From assembly GCF_011065895.1 (NCBI RefSeq), contig NZ_JAALCR010000035.1, forward strand, positions 1 to 54,649: 54,649 nt of DNA. The letters are read 5' to 3'. Both the position numbers and the translations under genes were made by a program. This DNA is from Paludisphaera rhizosphaerae. GTDB lineage: Bacteria; Planctomycetota; Planctomycetia; Isosphaerales; Isosphaeraceae. Of this stretch, positions 1-8,727 are shown piece by piece; the first letter of the stretch is position 1; each line of letters starts with the position of its first letter. The notes under the pieces are model-generated. The model worked only from the letters and a program-made list of their open reading frames with translations. It made no database searches and had not been told where the DNA came from.

Positions 1-834
1 CGGTCGAATTTGACGCGGTCGCGGTCCACCAAGATCCCAACGATGTTTCTTGGCCGCGTCATTCTGACGCCCGCCGAGTCACTCCCCTGGTACAACACGC
101 TCGTCTGGACGTTCTTCGTGACGCCAGTGGTTTTCCTCGGGCTCGCGATCACCGGCGCAGGTCGAGCCGTGCGGCGCATGCGGGCGGAGCCGTTGGCCGT
201 GTTGTTCGTCTTGCACTGGGTTTTCCTGTTGGTCCTTCGGGCGCTTCCCCATACGCCGGGGCACGACGGCGAACGCCAGTTTCTCGCGGCGTTCGGCTGC
301 CTGGCCTTGGTGGTCGGAGTGGGGGCGGCGTCGGTTGTGGAGCGGCTTGGGCGTTGGGGACGTGGCCTCGTGGTCGCCGCGCTGCTTGAAGGCGCGGTCT
401 CGATCGCGGTGATGATGCCGGTCCCGCTCTCTTACTACAGTCCGCTCGTAGGTGGGCTGCCTGGTGCGACCCGTCTCGGAATGGAACCCACCTACTACTG
501 GGACTCCTTCACGGACGACGCCATCGACTGGCTGAACGAGCACACACCCCCCGGCGGCAAGGTTCTTTTCCCGACCTACCCGACGACCTGGCGTTATCTT
601 CGCCAGTCCGGAAGGCTTAAGGTCCCTGTGGAGTACTTCGAGCCGGGCGTGTGGACATGGTACGTTCTGCAGAACCGTCCCGGCGCGTTCTCGCCTGAAG
701 ACCGGCTCTTGATCGAACGCGAGGGGGCGGAACATGTGCTCGTCTCGAAATGGGGCGTGCCGCTCCTCTGGGCTTTCCCCCATCAGGATCTCGAACGCGC
801 CCGCGCCGACCTACAGCGAAAGCCGCCGCCGTGA
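1..834 (+). CDS. GT-C glycosyltransferase family 39, C-terminal part (starts at 53741)
   Basis: The frame is already open at base 1. The codons before the first possible start read RSNLT, which completes the WWHNPVDG...KFL segment at the window's end. The part here (277 residues) has hydrophobic helices at about residues 32-50, 60-80 and 90-130. It ends in a soluble tail with a tyrosine-rich PTYYWDSFTDDAIDWLNEHTP stretch, as in planctomycete family-39 proteins. Read alone, it would be wrongly annotated as a truncated gene starting at 10. It ends with TGA at 834. A 163-base gap with no convincing promoter separates it from the efflux operon. Confidence 0.82.
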   Translation, partial: RSNLTRSRSTKIPTMFLGRVILTPAESLPWYNTLVWTFFVTPVVFLGLAITGAGRAVRRMRAEPLAVLFVLHWVFLLVLRALPHTPGHDGERQFLAAFGCLALVVGVGAASVVERLGRWGRGLVVAALLEGAVSIAVMMPVPLSYYSPLVGGLPGATRLGMEPTYYWDSFTDDAIDWLNEHTPPGGKVLFPTYPTTWRYLRQSGRLKVPVEYFEPGVWTWYVLQNRPGAFSPEDRLLIEREGAEHVLVSKWGVPLLWAFPHQDLERARADLQRKPPP

Positions 835-997
835 CCTCTCTTCCACCTCCTCTGGATCGAGCCGGTAGAATAGATCGGCCCAACGCCGAGCATCCCACCG
901 AGCGAGGGGCCCCCGAGCCCTCCCTTGCCGCGGACACGCCTCGATTTCCTCCGCGCGACGTAGTGAAGCCGCCCCGGACCGGGAGTTTCGAACACTC

Positions 998-3900
998 ATG
1001 AATCCCATCGTATTCGCGATGCGTCGCCCGGTTACGACGATGATGTTCGTCGTGGCCCTGATCAGCAGCGGCGTTCTCGCGTACAGCCGTATGCGCGTGG
1101 ATATCTTCCCCGCGTTGAATACGCCGAAGATCTATGTCTTCCTCGACTACGTCGGGATGAGTCCGGACCAGATGGAGGGCTTCATCGTCAACCAGCTGGA
1201 GCTTTTCTTCCAGTACGTCGACGGCGTCCAGGACATCAATACCCGGAACATTCAGCAGGTCTCGCTGTGCGAGCTCTCCTTCTATCCAGGCACCGATATG
1301 GGGCAGGCGATGGCGCAGGTGGTCGCCATGTCCAGCAGAGCCATGTCATGGATGCCCAAGGGGACGCTGCCGCCAATGATCATGCGAATGGACGCCGGCA
1401 GCGTCCCCGTGGGCTACCTCGTCTTCGAGAGCGAGAAGACGTCGCTCGGGGCAATGGGAGACCTCGCGCAGAACGTGGTTCGCCCCCTGGTGCAGAAGTA
1501 CGTTCCCGGTACGGTGGCCATCTCGCCGTTCGGTCCCAACATGCGGTCGATCATCATCAACGTCGACCCGCAGAAGCTCCTCGCCTACAACCTGAAACCT
1601 CAGCAGCTTGTGGAGGCTCTCGCCCAGGGGAACACCGTCGCCCCGGCAGGGAACATCTACGTCAAGGACTCGATGCCCCTCGTGTCCAACAACGCCACCG
1701 TGACCGACATTCAGCGGCTGGGAGACATCCCCCTACGGATCGGTGAGAACGTCTATCTTCGCGACGTCGCCTCGATCGCCGACGACACCGACATCACGTA
1801 TGGATACGCTCTCGTCAACGGCAAGAAGTCGGTCTATCTGCCGATCATCAAGAAGGATACGGGCTCGACGCTGACCGTCGTCGCCGACGTCCATAAGTCG
1901 CTGCCGGTCTTCCGGGACGCCGTCCCCAAGGACGTTTCCGTCAACTTCGAGTTCGACGAATCGCCGACGGTGCTCGCCGCCGTCGAGAGCGTGGCGACCG
2001 AAGGCCTCATCGGAGCCTGCCTGACAGGCTTGATGATCCTTCTCTTCCTCGGCGACCTCCGGAGCGTGATCGTCGTCGTGGCGAACATCCCGCTGGCCCT
2101 CATGGGATCCTTGTTCGGGCTGTGGGTGACGGGAAACACGATCAACATCATGTCGCTGGGCGGCATGGCGCTGGCCATCGGCATTCTTGTCGATGAGGCG
2201 ACGGTGACCATCGAGGCGACGCACGTCCAGATGCAGAGGTCTTCCAACATCGCCACGGCGGTTCTGCATGGAAATCTGATCACGGCGGTTCCTCGGCTGC
2301 TGGCCCTTTTGTGCATTTTGTCGGTCTTCATCCCGGCCTTCATCATGGGCGACCCGTTGCGCTCGCTGTTTATGCCGCTGACGCTGGGCGTCGGCTTCGC
2401 GATGATCGCGTCGTACATCCTTTCCAGCACGTTCGTTCCGATCATGTGCGTCGCGCTCCTCAAGCACAAGGAGCATGAGGACGAGGAGGCGGGCGTCTTC
2501 GGGCGCGTCTTGAAAGGCTATCGCAAGCTCGTTCACGCGTTCGTCGGATGGAAGTTGATCGTGGTCACGGCCTACCTGGGGGCATGCGTCGCGGTCCTGG
2601 CCCTCCTGGGGCTGCAGATCGGGACCGAGCTCTTCCCTCAGATCGACTCGGGACAGTTCGTGCTTCGGTTCCGGCCTCCACCGGGCTCGAACTTCGACCT
2701 CACTCGCGAGATGGCCGTGAAGTGTCTCGCGGTGATTGAGGAGGAGGCCAAGGCGGAGAACATCCAGATCTCCATGGGCTTCGTCGGCCAGGTCGCGCCG
2801 AACTTCGGCATCGACAACATGGTGCTCTTCATGCGCGGGCCGGACGACGGCCAGCTCCGGGTCGCTTTGAAGGAGGACAGCGGGATCAAGCTGGAAGAAT
2901 TGCGAGAGAAGCTTCGTGACGCGTTGCCTAAGCGCGTCGGAGGATGGTTGGCGAAGCGGTTGCAGGATGGAGGGCTTCCCCAGGCCGAGGCTGAGCGTCA
3001 GTCGAAGACGGCTCTTTATGGGTTCGAACCCGGCGACATCGTGACGAACGTCATGAGCTTCGGATCCCCGATGCCCATCGCCGTTCGGATCGTCGGCACC
3101 GACCTGAATTTGGTCCGCCAGCATGCGGAGAAACTCGCCGCGGAACTGAGGAAGATCGACACACTCCGCGACGTCCAATTCCAGCAGCAGCTCGACTATC
3201 CCACCGTCGAGGTCACGGTGGACCGGGAGAAGGCGGGACTTAGCGGCGCCAGGATCGAGGACGTCGTCCACGCTCTCGTTATGGCGACGGCTTCCACTCG
3301 TTTCGCCAACCTGAACTACTGGGTCGACGTGAAGACCGGCTTCGACTACCTCGTGCAGCTCCAGATACCGCCCAAGCGGCTGGACAAACCCGAGGACGTC
3401 GAGACGCTGCCGCTCGAATCGGTCAACCCGCTGATCAACCTGATGATTCGCGACGTCGCAAGCGTCGGACGGGGCGTCCGTCCGGGCGAGATCGACCGCG
3501 ACATGTCCCAGCGTTACTTGACGCTCGTCGCGAACGTCGAGGGCGTGGACATGGGTCGGGCGTCCAAATCCGTTCAGAAGGCCATTGACGACGCCGGGGA
3601 GGCCCCTCGAGGCGTCCGCGTCGAATTGATGGGCCAGCTTCCGCCGATGATCGAGATGTTCAAGGCTCTGGGTATCGGCCTGGGCGTGGCCGTCTTTGTG
3701 ATCTTCGTGCTTCTGACGGCCTACTTTCAGTCGCCGCGACTCGCCTTGATCTCGATTGGTGCGGTGCCGGGCGTGCTCGCGGGCATCGCGACGATCCTGT
3801 ACTTCTGGAATACGTCGTTGAATATCGAGTCCTTCATGGGCTCGATCATGTGCCTGGGCGTCTCGGTGTCGAACTCCGTCATGCTCGTGACCTACATGGA

Positions 3901-4549
3901 CGAGTACTGGAAGGGGGGATCGCCACCGTCGGAGGCGGCCGTCAAGGGGGCGGGCGACCGTCTTCGGCCCATCCTCATGACGGCCTGCGCCATGAGCGTC
4001 GGGATGGTGCCGATGGCCCTGGCGCTGGAACGCGGGAGCCAGATGCAGGCACCGCTGGGAAGGGCCGTGATCGGCGGACTCGTGATGTCGACCTTCGCAA
4101 CCCTCCTGGTCGTTCCGTCGATCTTTGCGTTGGTTATGGGGCGAAGGAAGGCGGAGTCGCCTTCGATCTATCCAGACGACCCGGACAGCCGTCACTACGA
4201 CCCCGACGTCTTCGTCGATCAGTCGCATGGCGCGCCCGGCCACGGCCCGGCTCATCACGCGGCGGAGGAGGTTGAGGAAGACGACGACGGAAGCAGTCGC
4301 GGACAGGTGCCTGGCCGCAAGAGGGAGGTGGAGACTCGGCACGAAGAAGACGCCGTCGCCTTCCTGCGGCGGATTCTTGACGAGGCCCGAGCCAAGCGTC
4401 ACGACATGGTGACTCATTACACGGTCGACGACCTCCGCGCCGCGCTCGGCTTCACTCGAAGCGATCCCCCAGAGGCGGAATCTCCTCATACTAACGGCGA
4501 CGACGGCCCGGCTTCCCCCGATCATGACGACCTGCACGGAGGCCGATGA
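998..4549 (+). CDS. RND efflux permease (AcrB/CusA superfamily) with long acidic/His-rich tail
   Basis: Inner-membrane proton-driven efflux pump of 1,183 residues. The N-terminus MNPIVFAMRRPV is the standard cytoplasmic start plus TM1 of RND permeases. Two periplasmic porter halves and twelve predicted TM segments follow. The TM4 relay motif is [15 protein letters not shown] (Asp399, Glu400, Glu406). After the last TM comes a tail of about 140 residues, rich in Asp, Glu and His and ending near the start of the adaptor gene; most RND pumps have only a short tail. The stop overlaps the first in-frame ATG of the adaptor reading frame (4546), but the adaptor's real start is at 4654. With the adaptor and TolC genes that follow, it forms a complete tripartite pump. 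Substrate is unknown; the HAE1 (hydrophobe) type seems more likely than metal. Confidence 0.93.
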   Translation: MNPIVFAMRRPVTTMMFVVALISSGVLAYSRMRVDIFPALNTPKIYVFLDYVGMSPDQMEGFIVNQLELFFQYVDGVQDINTRNIQQVSLCELSFYPGTDMGQAMAQVVAMSSRAMSWMPKGTLPPMIMRMDAGSVPVGYLVFESEKTSLGAMGDLAQNVVRPLVQKYVPGTVAISPFGPNMRSIIINVDPQKLLAYNLKPQQLVEALAQGNTVAPAGNIYVKDSMPLVSNNATVTDIQRLGDIPLRIGENVYLRDVASIADDTDITYGYALVNGKKSVYLPIIKKDTGSTLTVVADVHKSLPVFRDAVPKDVSVNFEFDESPTVLAAVESVATEGLIGACLTGLMILLFLGDLRSVIVVVANIPLALMGSLFGLWVTGNTINIMSLGGMALAIGILVDEATVTIEATHVQMQRSSNIATAVLHGNLITAVPRLLALLCILSVFIPAFIMGDPLRSLFMPLTLGVGFAMIASYILSSTFVPIMCVALLKHKEHEDEEAGVFGRVLKGYRKLVHAFVGWKLIVVTAYLGACVAVLALLGLQIGTELFPQIDSGQFVLRFRPPPGSNFDLTREMAVKCLAVIEEEAKAENIQISMGFVGQVAPNFGIDNMVLFMRGPDDGQLRVALKEDSGIKLEELREKLRDALPKRVGGWLAKRLQDGGLPQAEAERQSKTALYGFEPGDIVTNVMSFGSPMPIAVRIVGTDLNLVRQHAEKLAAELRKIDTLRDVQFQQQLDYPTVEVTVDREKAGLSGARIEDVVHALVMATASTRFANLNYWVDVKTGFDYLVQLQIPPKRLDKPEDVETLPLESVNPLINLMIRDVASVGRGVRPGEIDRDMSQRYLTLVANVEGVDMGRASKSVQKAIDDAGEAPRGVRVELMGQLPPMIEMFKALGIGLGVAVFVIFVLLTAYFQSPRLALISIGAVPGVLAGIATILYFWNTSLNIESFMGSIMCLGVSVSNSVMLVTYMDEYWKGGSPPSEAAVKGAGDRLRPILMTACAMSVGMVPMALALERGSQMQAPLGRAVIGGLVMSTFATLLVVPSIFALVMGRRKAESPSIYPDDPDSRHYDPDVFVDQSHGAPGHGPAHHAAEEVEEDDDGSSRGQVPGRKREVETRHEEDAVAFLRRILDEARAKRHDMVTHYTVDDLRAALGFTRSDPPEAESPHTNGDDGPASPDHDDLHGGR

Positions 4550-4653
4550 TGTCGAGCTTTGGATTTCGCCTAAGCATTCCCGAAACCGCTGCGGCGCTCG
4601 TGCCGCCGAGCTTTCCCACCCCCACGTCAGTCGTCCCTCGTCGGAGGTCCCCG

Positions 4654-6108
4654 ATGCATCGTTCGATTCGTTGCCGGGTTTCGGGCGGCCTCCTCGTCCT
4701 TGCGGCGCTGAGCGCGACAGGGTGCGGTCATGAGGAGAAGAGCCGCTATACGAGCGTCTCAAAGCCGCAGCCTGTCCAGATTGTCAAGCCGACGCCGCGA
4801 ACCATCGTTCGAACTGTGGGACAACCGAGCTTCATCGAGAGCTATGAGCGAACCTCGATCTATCCCAAGCTGACCGGCTACATCGAGAAGTGGAACGTCG
4901 ACATCGGCGACAAGGTCAAGAAAGGCGACGTGCTCGCCAAGCTCTTCGTGCCCGAGCTGGTCGAGGATTTCGGGACGAAGAAGGCCACGGTCGTTCTGGA
5001 CGAGCATCGCGTTGAACTGGCGCAAAAGCTTGTGCAGGTCGCCGACGCGGACCTGAAGGCCTCGCAGGCGGCCCTGGCGGAGTCGCGCTCGATCCTGGGC
5101 AAGTACACGGCGGAGGTGGAGCGCTGGGATATCGAGGTCAAGCGACTCGACCGCGAGGTGAAACGAAACGTCGTCGATCCTCAGATCTTGCTGGAATCGA
5201 CCAACCAGTTGAAATCCAGCACCGCCGCCCGCGACGCCGCTCAGTCGTCGATCGACAAGGCCCAGGCCGACGTGCTCTCGCGTGAAGCGGCCCTCGCCAA
5301 GGCCAAGGTGGACGTCCAGGTCGCTCAGGCTGACCTGGCGGTCGCCGAGAGTGAGAAGAAGCGAATCGAGGCGTGGGTCGGCTACATTACGCTGACCGCC
5401 CCTTTCGACGGGATCATCGTCACGCGCAACGCCAACACGGGAGACTTCGTGCAGCCCTCATCGGGCGACCCTACGGCGTTGCAACGTTCGCCGAACCTCT
5501 CTCCGTCAGGCCTGGCGGCGCCGATCTACACCGTCGACCGGACCGACATCGTCCGGATCTTCGTCGACGTCCCTGAACAGGACGCCAACTACGTGCAGAT
5601 CGGGACGAAGGCGAGCGTACTGGCCCGGGCGTTCAGCGACGAGCCGATCTCGGGATCGGTGACGAGGACCTCCTGGGCTCTCAATATCAAGAGTCGCACG
5701 CTGCGGGCGGAGATCGACCTTCCGAACCCCGAAAGCCGTCTGTTGCCGGGGATGTACGCGTATGCCAAGGTCCTGATTGAGCGCCCGAACCTGAAAGCCC
5801 TGCCGGCTTCGGCGCTGGTTCGGCTCGGGGACCAGACGTACTGCTGGCTCTTCCGCGACGGCAAGGCTTACCGCACCGAGGTCCGCACCGGAATCACCGA
5901 CGGCGATTGGTTCGAGATTACGGATATCAAGAGGGAGGCCGCCGCGAAAGGAGACGACGGCTGGAGGCCGATTGACCCCTCGGATCAGGTGATTCTCGGC
6001 GACCTCTCCATCCTGGCCGAGGGTGAACCGGTCGAGATCTCCACCCCCGAGGCCGAGAAGAAGCCGGCCACGGCAAGTAAAGCTGCGTCGGGAAATCCGG
6101 CTGGATAA
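4654..6108 (+). CDS. RND periplasmic adaptor (membrane fusion protein), lipoprotein
   Basis: HlyD/AcrA-type adaptor, 484 residues, linking the permease to an outer-membrane channel. The frame is open back to 4546, but ATG at 4654 is preferred. It has GGAGG at 4643-4647 six bases upstream, and it starts a lipoprotein signal (MHRSIRC...LLVLAALSATGCG) with a lipobox Cys. The order is: lipoyl half-motif (IEKWNVDIGDKVKKGDVLAKL), a long Ala/Lys/Glu coiled-coil hairpin, the second lipoyl half (ITLTAPFDGIIVTRNANTGD), a beta-barrel domain and the membrane-proximal domain. It is co-transcribed with the permease upstream. The tail (EKKPATASKAASG) is low-complexity. Confidence 0.92.
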   Translation: MHRSIRCRVSGGLLVLAALSATGCGHEEKSRYTSVSKPQPVQIVKPTPRTIVRTVGQPSFIESYERTSIYPKLTGYIEKWNVDIGDKVKKGDVLAKLFVPELVEDFGTKKATVVLDEHRVELAQKLVQVADADLKASQAALAESRSILGKYTAEVERWDIEVKRLDREVKRNVVDPQILLESTNQLKSSTAARDAAQSSIDKAQADVLSREAALAKAKVDVQVAQADLAVAESEKKRIEAWVGYITLTAPFDGIIVTRNANTGDFVQPSSGDPTALQRSPNLSPSGLAAPIYTVDRTDIVRIFVDVPEQDANYVQIGTKASVLARAFSDEPISGSVTRTSWALNIKSRTLRAEIDLPNPESRLLPGMYAYAKVLIERPNLKALPASALVRLGDQTYCWLFRDGKAYRTEVRTGITDGDWFEITDIKREAAAKGDDGWRPIDPSDQVILGDLSILAEGEPVEISTPEAEKKPATASKAASGNPAG

Positions 6109-6279
6109 AGAATAAATGCAGCGGCGGCGGTCTGATCGTCCCGATCGTTAAGGTCGTTCGTGTTCGGGCGGGCTCAACTCGGCGTGACTGGTCGATATAT
6201 CTCTCGTGATCGATGAATCGGTCTCGGAGAGTAGGCGGAAGGATTTCGCCGAACGATCGACGACGTCGAGGATGTTGCG

Positions 6280-7902
6280 ATGGATCGAACCGTCTGGACA
6301 TGGACGTCCGCGGCCGCCCTGGCGCTGCTGCTTTCGTCGACACCGATTCAGGCCCAAACGCCCGCCTCGCCACTGGCGCCCGACGTCGGAACGCGCGACG
6401 AACTTCCGTCGGCTTTGCCTGAAAGGCCTTCGCTGGCCCCGACCCCGGCGAACCCGTTGGCGACGGGTCTGGAGATGAAGGCGGCGCCGTTCGATGCGAA
6501 CGACGTTCGGTTCCCGATCAACCTGGCGGCGGCGTTGCGGCTGTCGGACGCGCGGCCGCTGATCGTGGCCGCCGCCCAGGCCGGCGTCTGGGTCTCCGAG
6601 GCTGAACTGACCCGCGCCAAGCTCTTGTGGGTTCCCACACTCAACCTCGGGTTCGATTACACGCGGCACGACGGCGGCGGCCCCGACTTCAACAAGGGGA
6701 TCATGACCGCCCCCAGCGTGAACTTCTTCTACGGCGGCGGCGGGCTGACAGGAACCCTCTACACGGCCGACGCCGTTTTCCAGCCGCTCGCCGCACGTCA
6801 GACGCTCAACGCGGCCCACTGGAACGTCCAGACCGCCAAGAACGACGCCCTGCTGCAGACCGCCGACGCCTACTTTCGAGTGCATCAACAACGCGGCATC
6901 TATACGGGGACGCTCTACAGCGTCGAACGCGGCCGAGCACTGCTCAACAGAATCGATGAACTCAGTCGCGAGTTCGTCCCCAAGGTCGAGGTCGACCGAG
7001 CGCGGAACATGCTCGCGGAGTTGGAGCAGAGGGCCGTCATGGCCCGCCAGGAATGGAAAGTGGCAGGTGCGGATCTCACCCAGATCCTGCGACTCGACCC
7101 CCGCGCCGTTCTGGAACCCGTCGAGCACGACCACGCGCAGATCACACTCATCGATCCGGGCCGCGCTCTGGACGATCTGATGCCGATCGCATTGACCAAT
7201 CGTCCCGAGCTCGCCGCTCACCAGGCTCTCGTCCAGGCGGCGATGAATCAGATCCGCGCCGAGAAGTGGCGACCGGCGCTCCCCAACGTCATGCTCAACG
7301 GCTTTCAAACCCCCAGCGAGTTGATCCAGGCGGGCGTCTTCGGCCTGGGTCCGAACAGCAGCATGAATCAGTGGAAGGCCAGGGCGGACGTCAGCATCCA
7401 GCCCCTCTGGCAGCTTGAGGCGATGGGTCTGGGGAACCTGGCCCGGATCAAGGAAGCGCGGGGGATGCAGTCGCAGCAGATCATCAAGTTCCTGATGAAT
7501 CAGGACGCCGTGGCGGCCGACGTCATGCGGGCCCAGGCGCGGGTGCAATCGGCGGCGGCGCGAGTGCATCAAGCGGATCGAGCCCTACGGACGGCGATTA
7601 TTACGTTCAACGGAAACTACGAGGGCCTCCGCCAAACAACCCGGCTCGGGGACGTTCTGGTTCTCGTCAATCGCCCGCAAGAGGCTGTCTTCGCCCTTGA
7701 GCTTCTTCAGGTGGCCTTCGACGAGTATTTCTCGACGGTCGGCGACTACAACCGGGCCCAGTTCGAGATGTTCCACGCCCTGGGCTATCCGGCCCGCGAG
7801 GTCGTTCAGCTCAACACGCCTGGCGAGCCGCTGCCGGTGGATGTCACGCGTCCTGCTTATCTGCCGCCGGTCGGCGTCGGGCCGCCGCCGGCGACTCGCT
7901 GA
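6280..7902 (+). CDS. TolC-family outer-membrane efflux protein (copy 1)
   Basis: Outer-membrane factor of 540 residues for the RND pump encoded just upstream. MDRTVWTWTSAAALALLLSS...QAQ is a signal peptide. After a Pro-rich linker comes the NLAAALRLSDARPLIVAAAQAGV helix typical of the first TolC repeat. A Gly-rich beta-strand region (FDYTRHDGGGPDFNKG) follows, then the second helical repeat (AADVMRAQARVQSAAARVHQADRAL). The end is Pro-rich (GVGPPPATR). It lies 171 bases after the adaptor gene. It is a close paralogue of the gene at 8728, sharing a 117-bp stretch of identical DNA (6478-6594) and a 59-bp stretch (6655-6713), while the rest has diverged. Confidence 0.92.
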   Translation: MDRTVWTWTSAAALALLLSSTPIQAQTPASPLAPDVGTRDELPSALPERPSLAPTPANPLATGLEMKAAPFDANDVRFPINLAAALRLSDARPLIVAAAQAGVWVSEAELTRAKLLWVPTLNLGFDYTRHDGGGPDFNKGIMTAPSVNFFYGGGGLTGTLYTADAVFQPLAARQTLNAAHWNVQTAKNDALLQTADAYFRVHQQRGIYTGTLYSVERGRALLNRIDELSREFVPKVEVDRARNMLAELEQRAVMARQEWKVAGADLTQILRLDPRAVLEPVEHDHAQITLIDPGRALDDLMPIALTNRPELAAHQALVQAAMNQIRAEKWRPALPNVMLNGFQTPSELIQAGVFGLGPNSSMNQWKARADVSIQPLWQLEAMGLGNLARIKEARGMQSQQIIKFLMNQDAVAADVMRAQARVQSAAARVHQADRALRTAIITFNGNYEGLRQTTRLGDVLVLVNRPQEAVFALELLQVAFDEYFSTVGDYNRAQFEMFHALGYPAREVVQLNTPGEPLPVDVTRPAYLPPVGVGPPPATR

Positions 7903-7961
7903 AACCGTCGACTCCAGCGTTGAAAAGGTCTTCGATTTCCGTGGAAGAGGGAGGGTCGTCC

Positions 7962-8663
7962 GTGTCCGATCGACCGAACGCCAGGTATCTCCCGAGCGTC
8001 GAACCGCTGGAGAGGAAGCAACTGCCCAGCGGGCTCGCGACGCATGCGGCCGGTAATCGCCATCGGGCTGCGGCGGAGACCCAGTCGAATGCGAGTCCCG
8101 CCGTGGACTCGAAGCCGACGGTCGGATACCTCGTCTACCGCATCACCAATCCAGACCGCTACAACTCCGTCGTCAAGCCGCCCTTCCAGCAGGTGATGGT
8201 TCAGCGCGACCAGCCAGTTGCGGGCCAGCAGTACAACATCCTTTCGATCCTGGTCCGCAATGGGACGGCCAAGACCTTCACTGCTGCTGACAACCTCCAG
8301 GTCAAACTTTCACAGCAGAACTACGACACCCCTGTGTTAACCGGCGACCAGCAATGGAAGCCCGGACAGTGGATCGTCTTCTATGTGCTGACAAAGAAGT
8401 ATTACCCGGTTCCCTCGCAGGTGAAGTCGGGCTTCCTGTTCAACCTCGAAGGGGCGCGCTCGGTTGCGGTTCCTGGACCCTCGGGCATCTTCCAGAGGAT
8501 CACCTACGATCCCGACAAATTCGCCAAGATGCTCGACTGGATCACGGCCTACGGGCCGGGCTCGCAGGGAGGCGCGGGCTACAAATATGGGCTGCCGGTG
8601 ACGAACGTGAATGAGATCGTCTCCGCCAAGACGAACCGGATGGACTTCGGCGGCTACTTCTGA
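7962..8663 (+). CDS. Hypothetical planctomycete protein between the two TolC genes
   Basis: About 233 residues, no recognised enzyme domain. The frame is open from TTG 7920, but GTG at 7962 is preferred because GAGGGAGGG (7947-7955) sits six bases before it. The N-terminus SDRPNARYLPSVEPLERKQLPSG resembles the 'LEP(L/R)xxR/K-LLS' head found on many planctomycete exported proteins. The body, with segments such as QYNILSILVRNGTAKTF and WKPGQWIVFYVLTKKYYPV, looks like a beta-rich domain. It sits 59 bases after copy-1 tolC and 64 bases before copy-2 tolC in the same direction, so it probably belongs to the efflux operon. Function is unknown; an envelope role is only inferred. Confidence 0.7.
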   Translation: MSDRPNARYLPSVEPLERKQLPSGLATHAAGNRHRAAAETQSNASPAVDSKPTVGYLVYRITNPDRYNSVVKPPFQQVMVQRDQPVAGQQYNILSILVRNGTAKTFTAADNLQVKLSQQNYDTPVLTGDQQWKPGQWIVFYVLTKKYYPVPSQVKSGFLFNLEGARSVAVPGPSGIFQRITYDPDKFAKMLDWITAYGPGSQGGAGYKYGLPVTNVNEIVSAKTNRMDFGGYF

Positions 8664-8727
8664 CGGCTCGTGAAGTCGATCGGACCGTCTCGCAGCAAGG
8701 AATCGGGGGGAGGGGGCGAGGATCGCC

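Noticed and set aside
10-834. Stand-alone membrane protein starting at TTG 10
   Set aside because: The frame is open to base 1 and continues the gene at the window's end; it is the C-terminal part of the glycosyltransferase.
1733-4762. 1,009-residue open frame on the minus strand
   Set aside because: It is antisense to the RND permease, has shadow-type composition (Arg/His/Asp/Gln) and no domain; high GC keeps such frames open.
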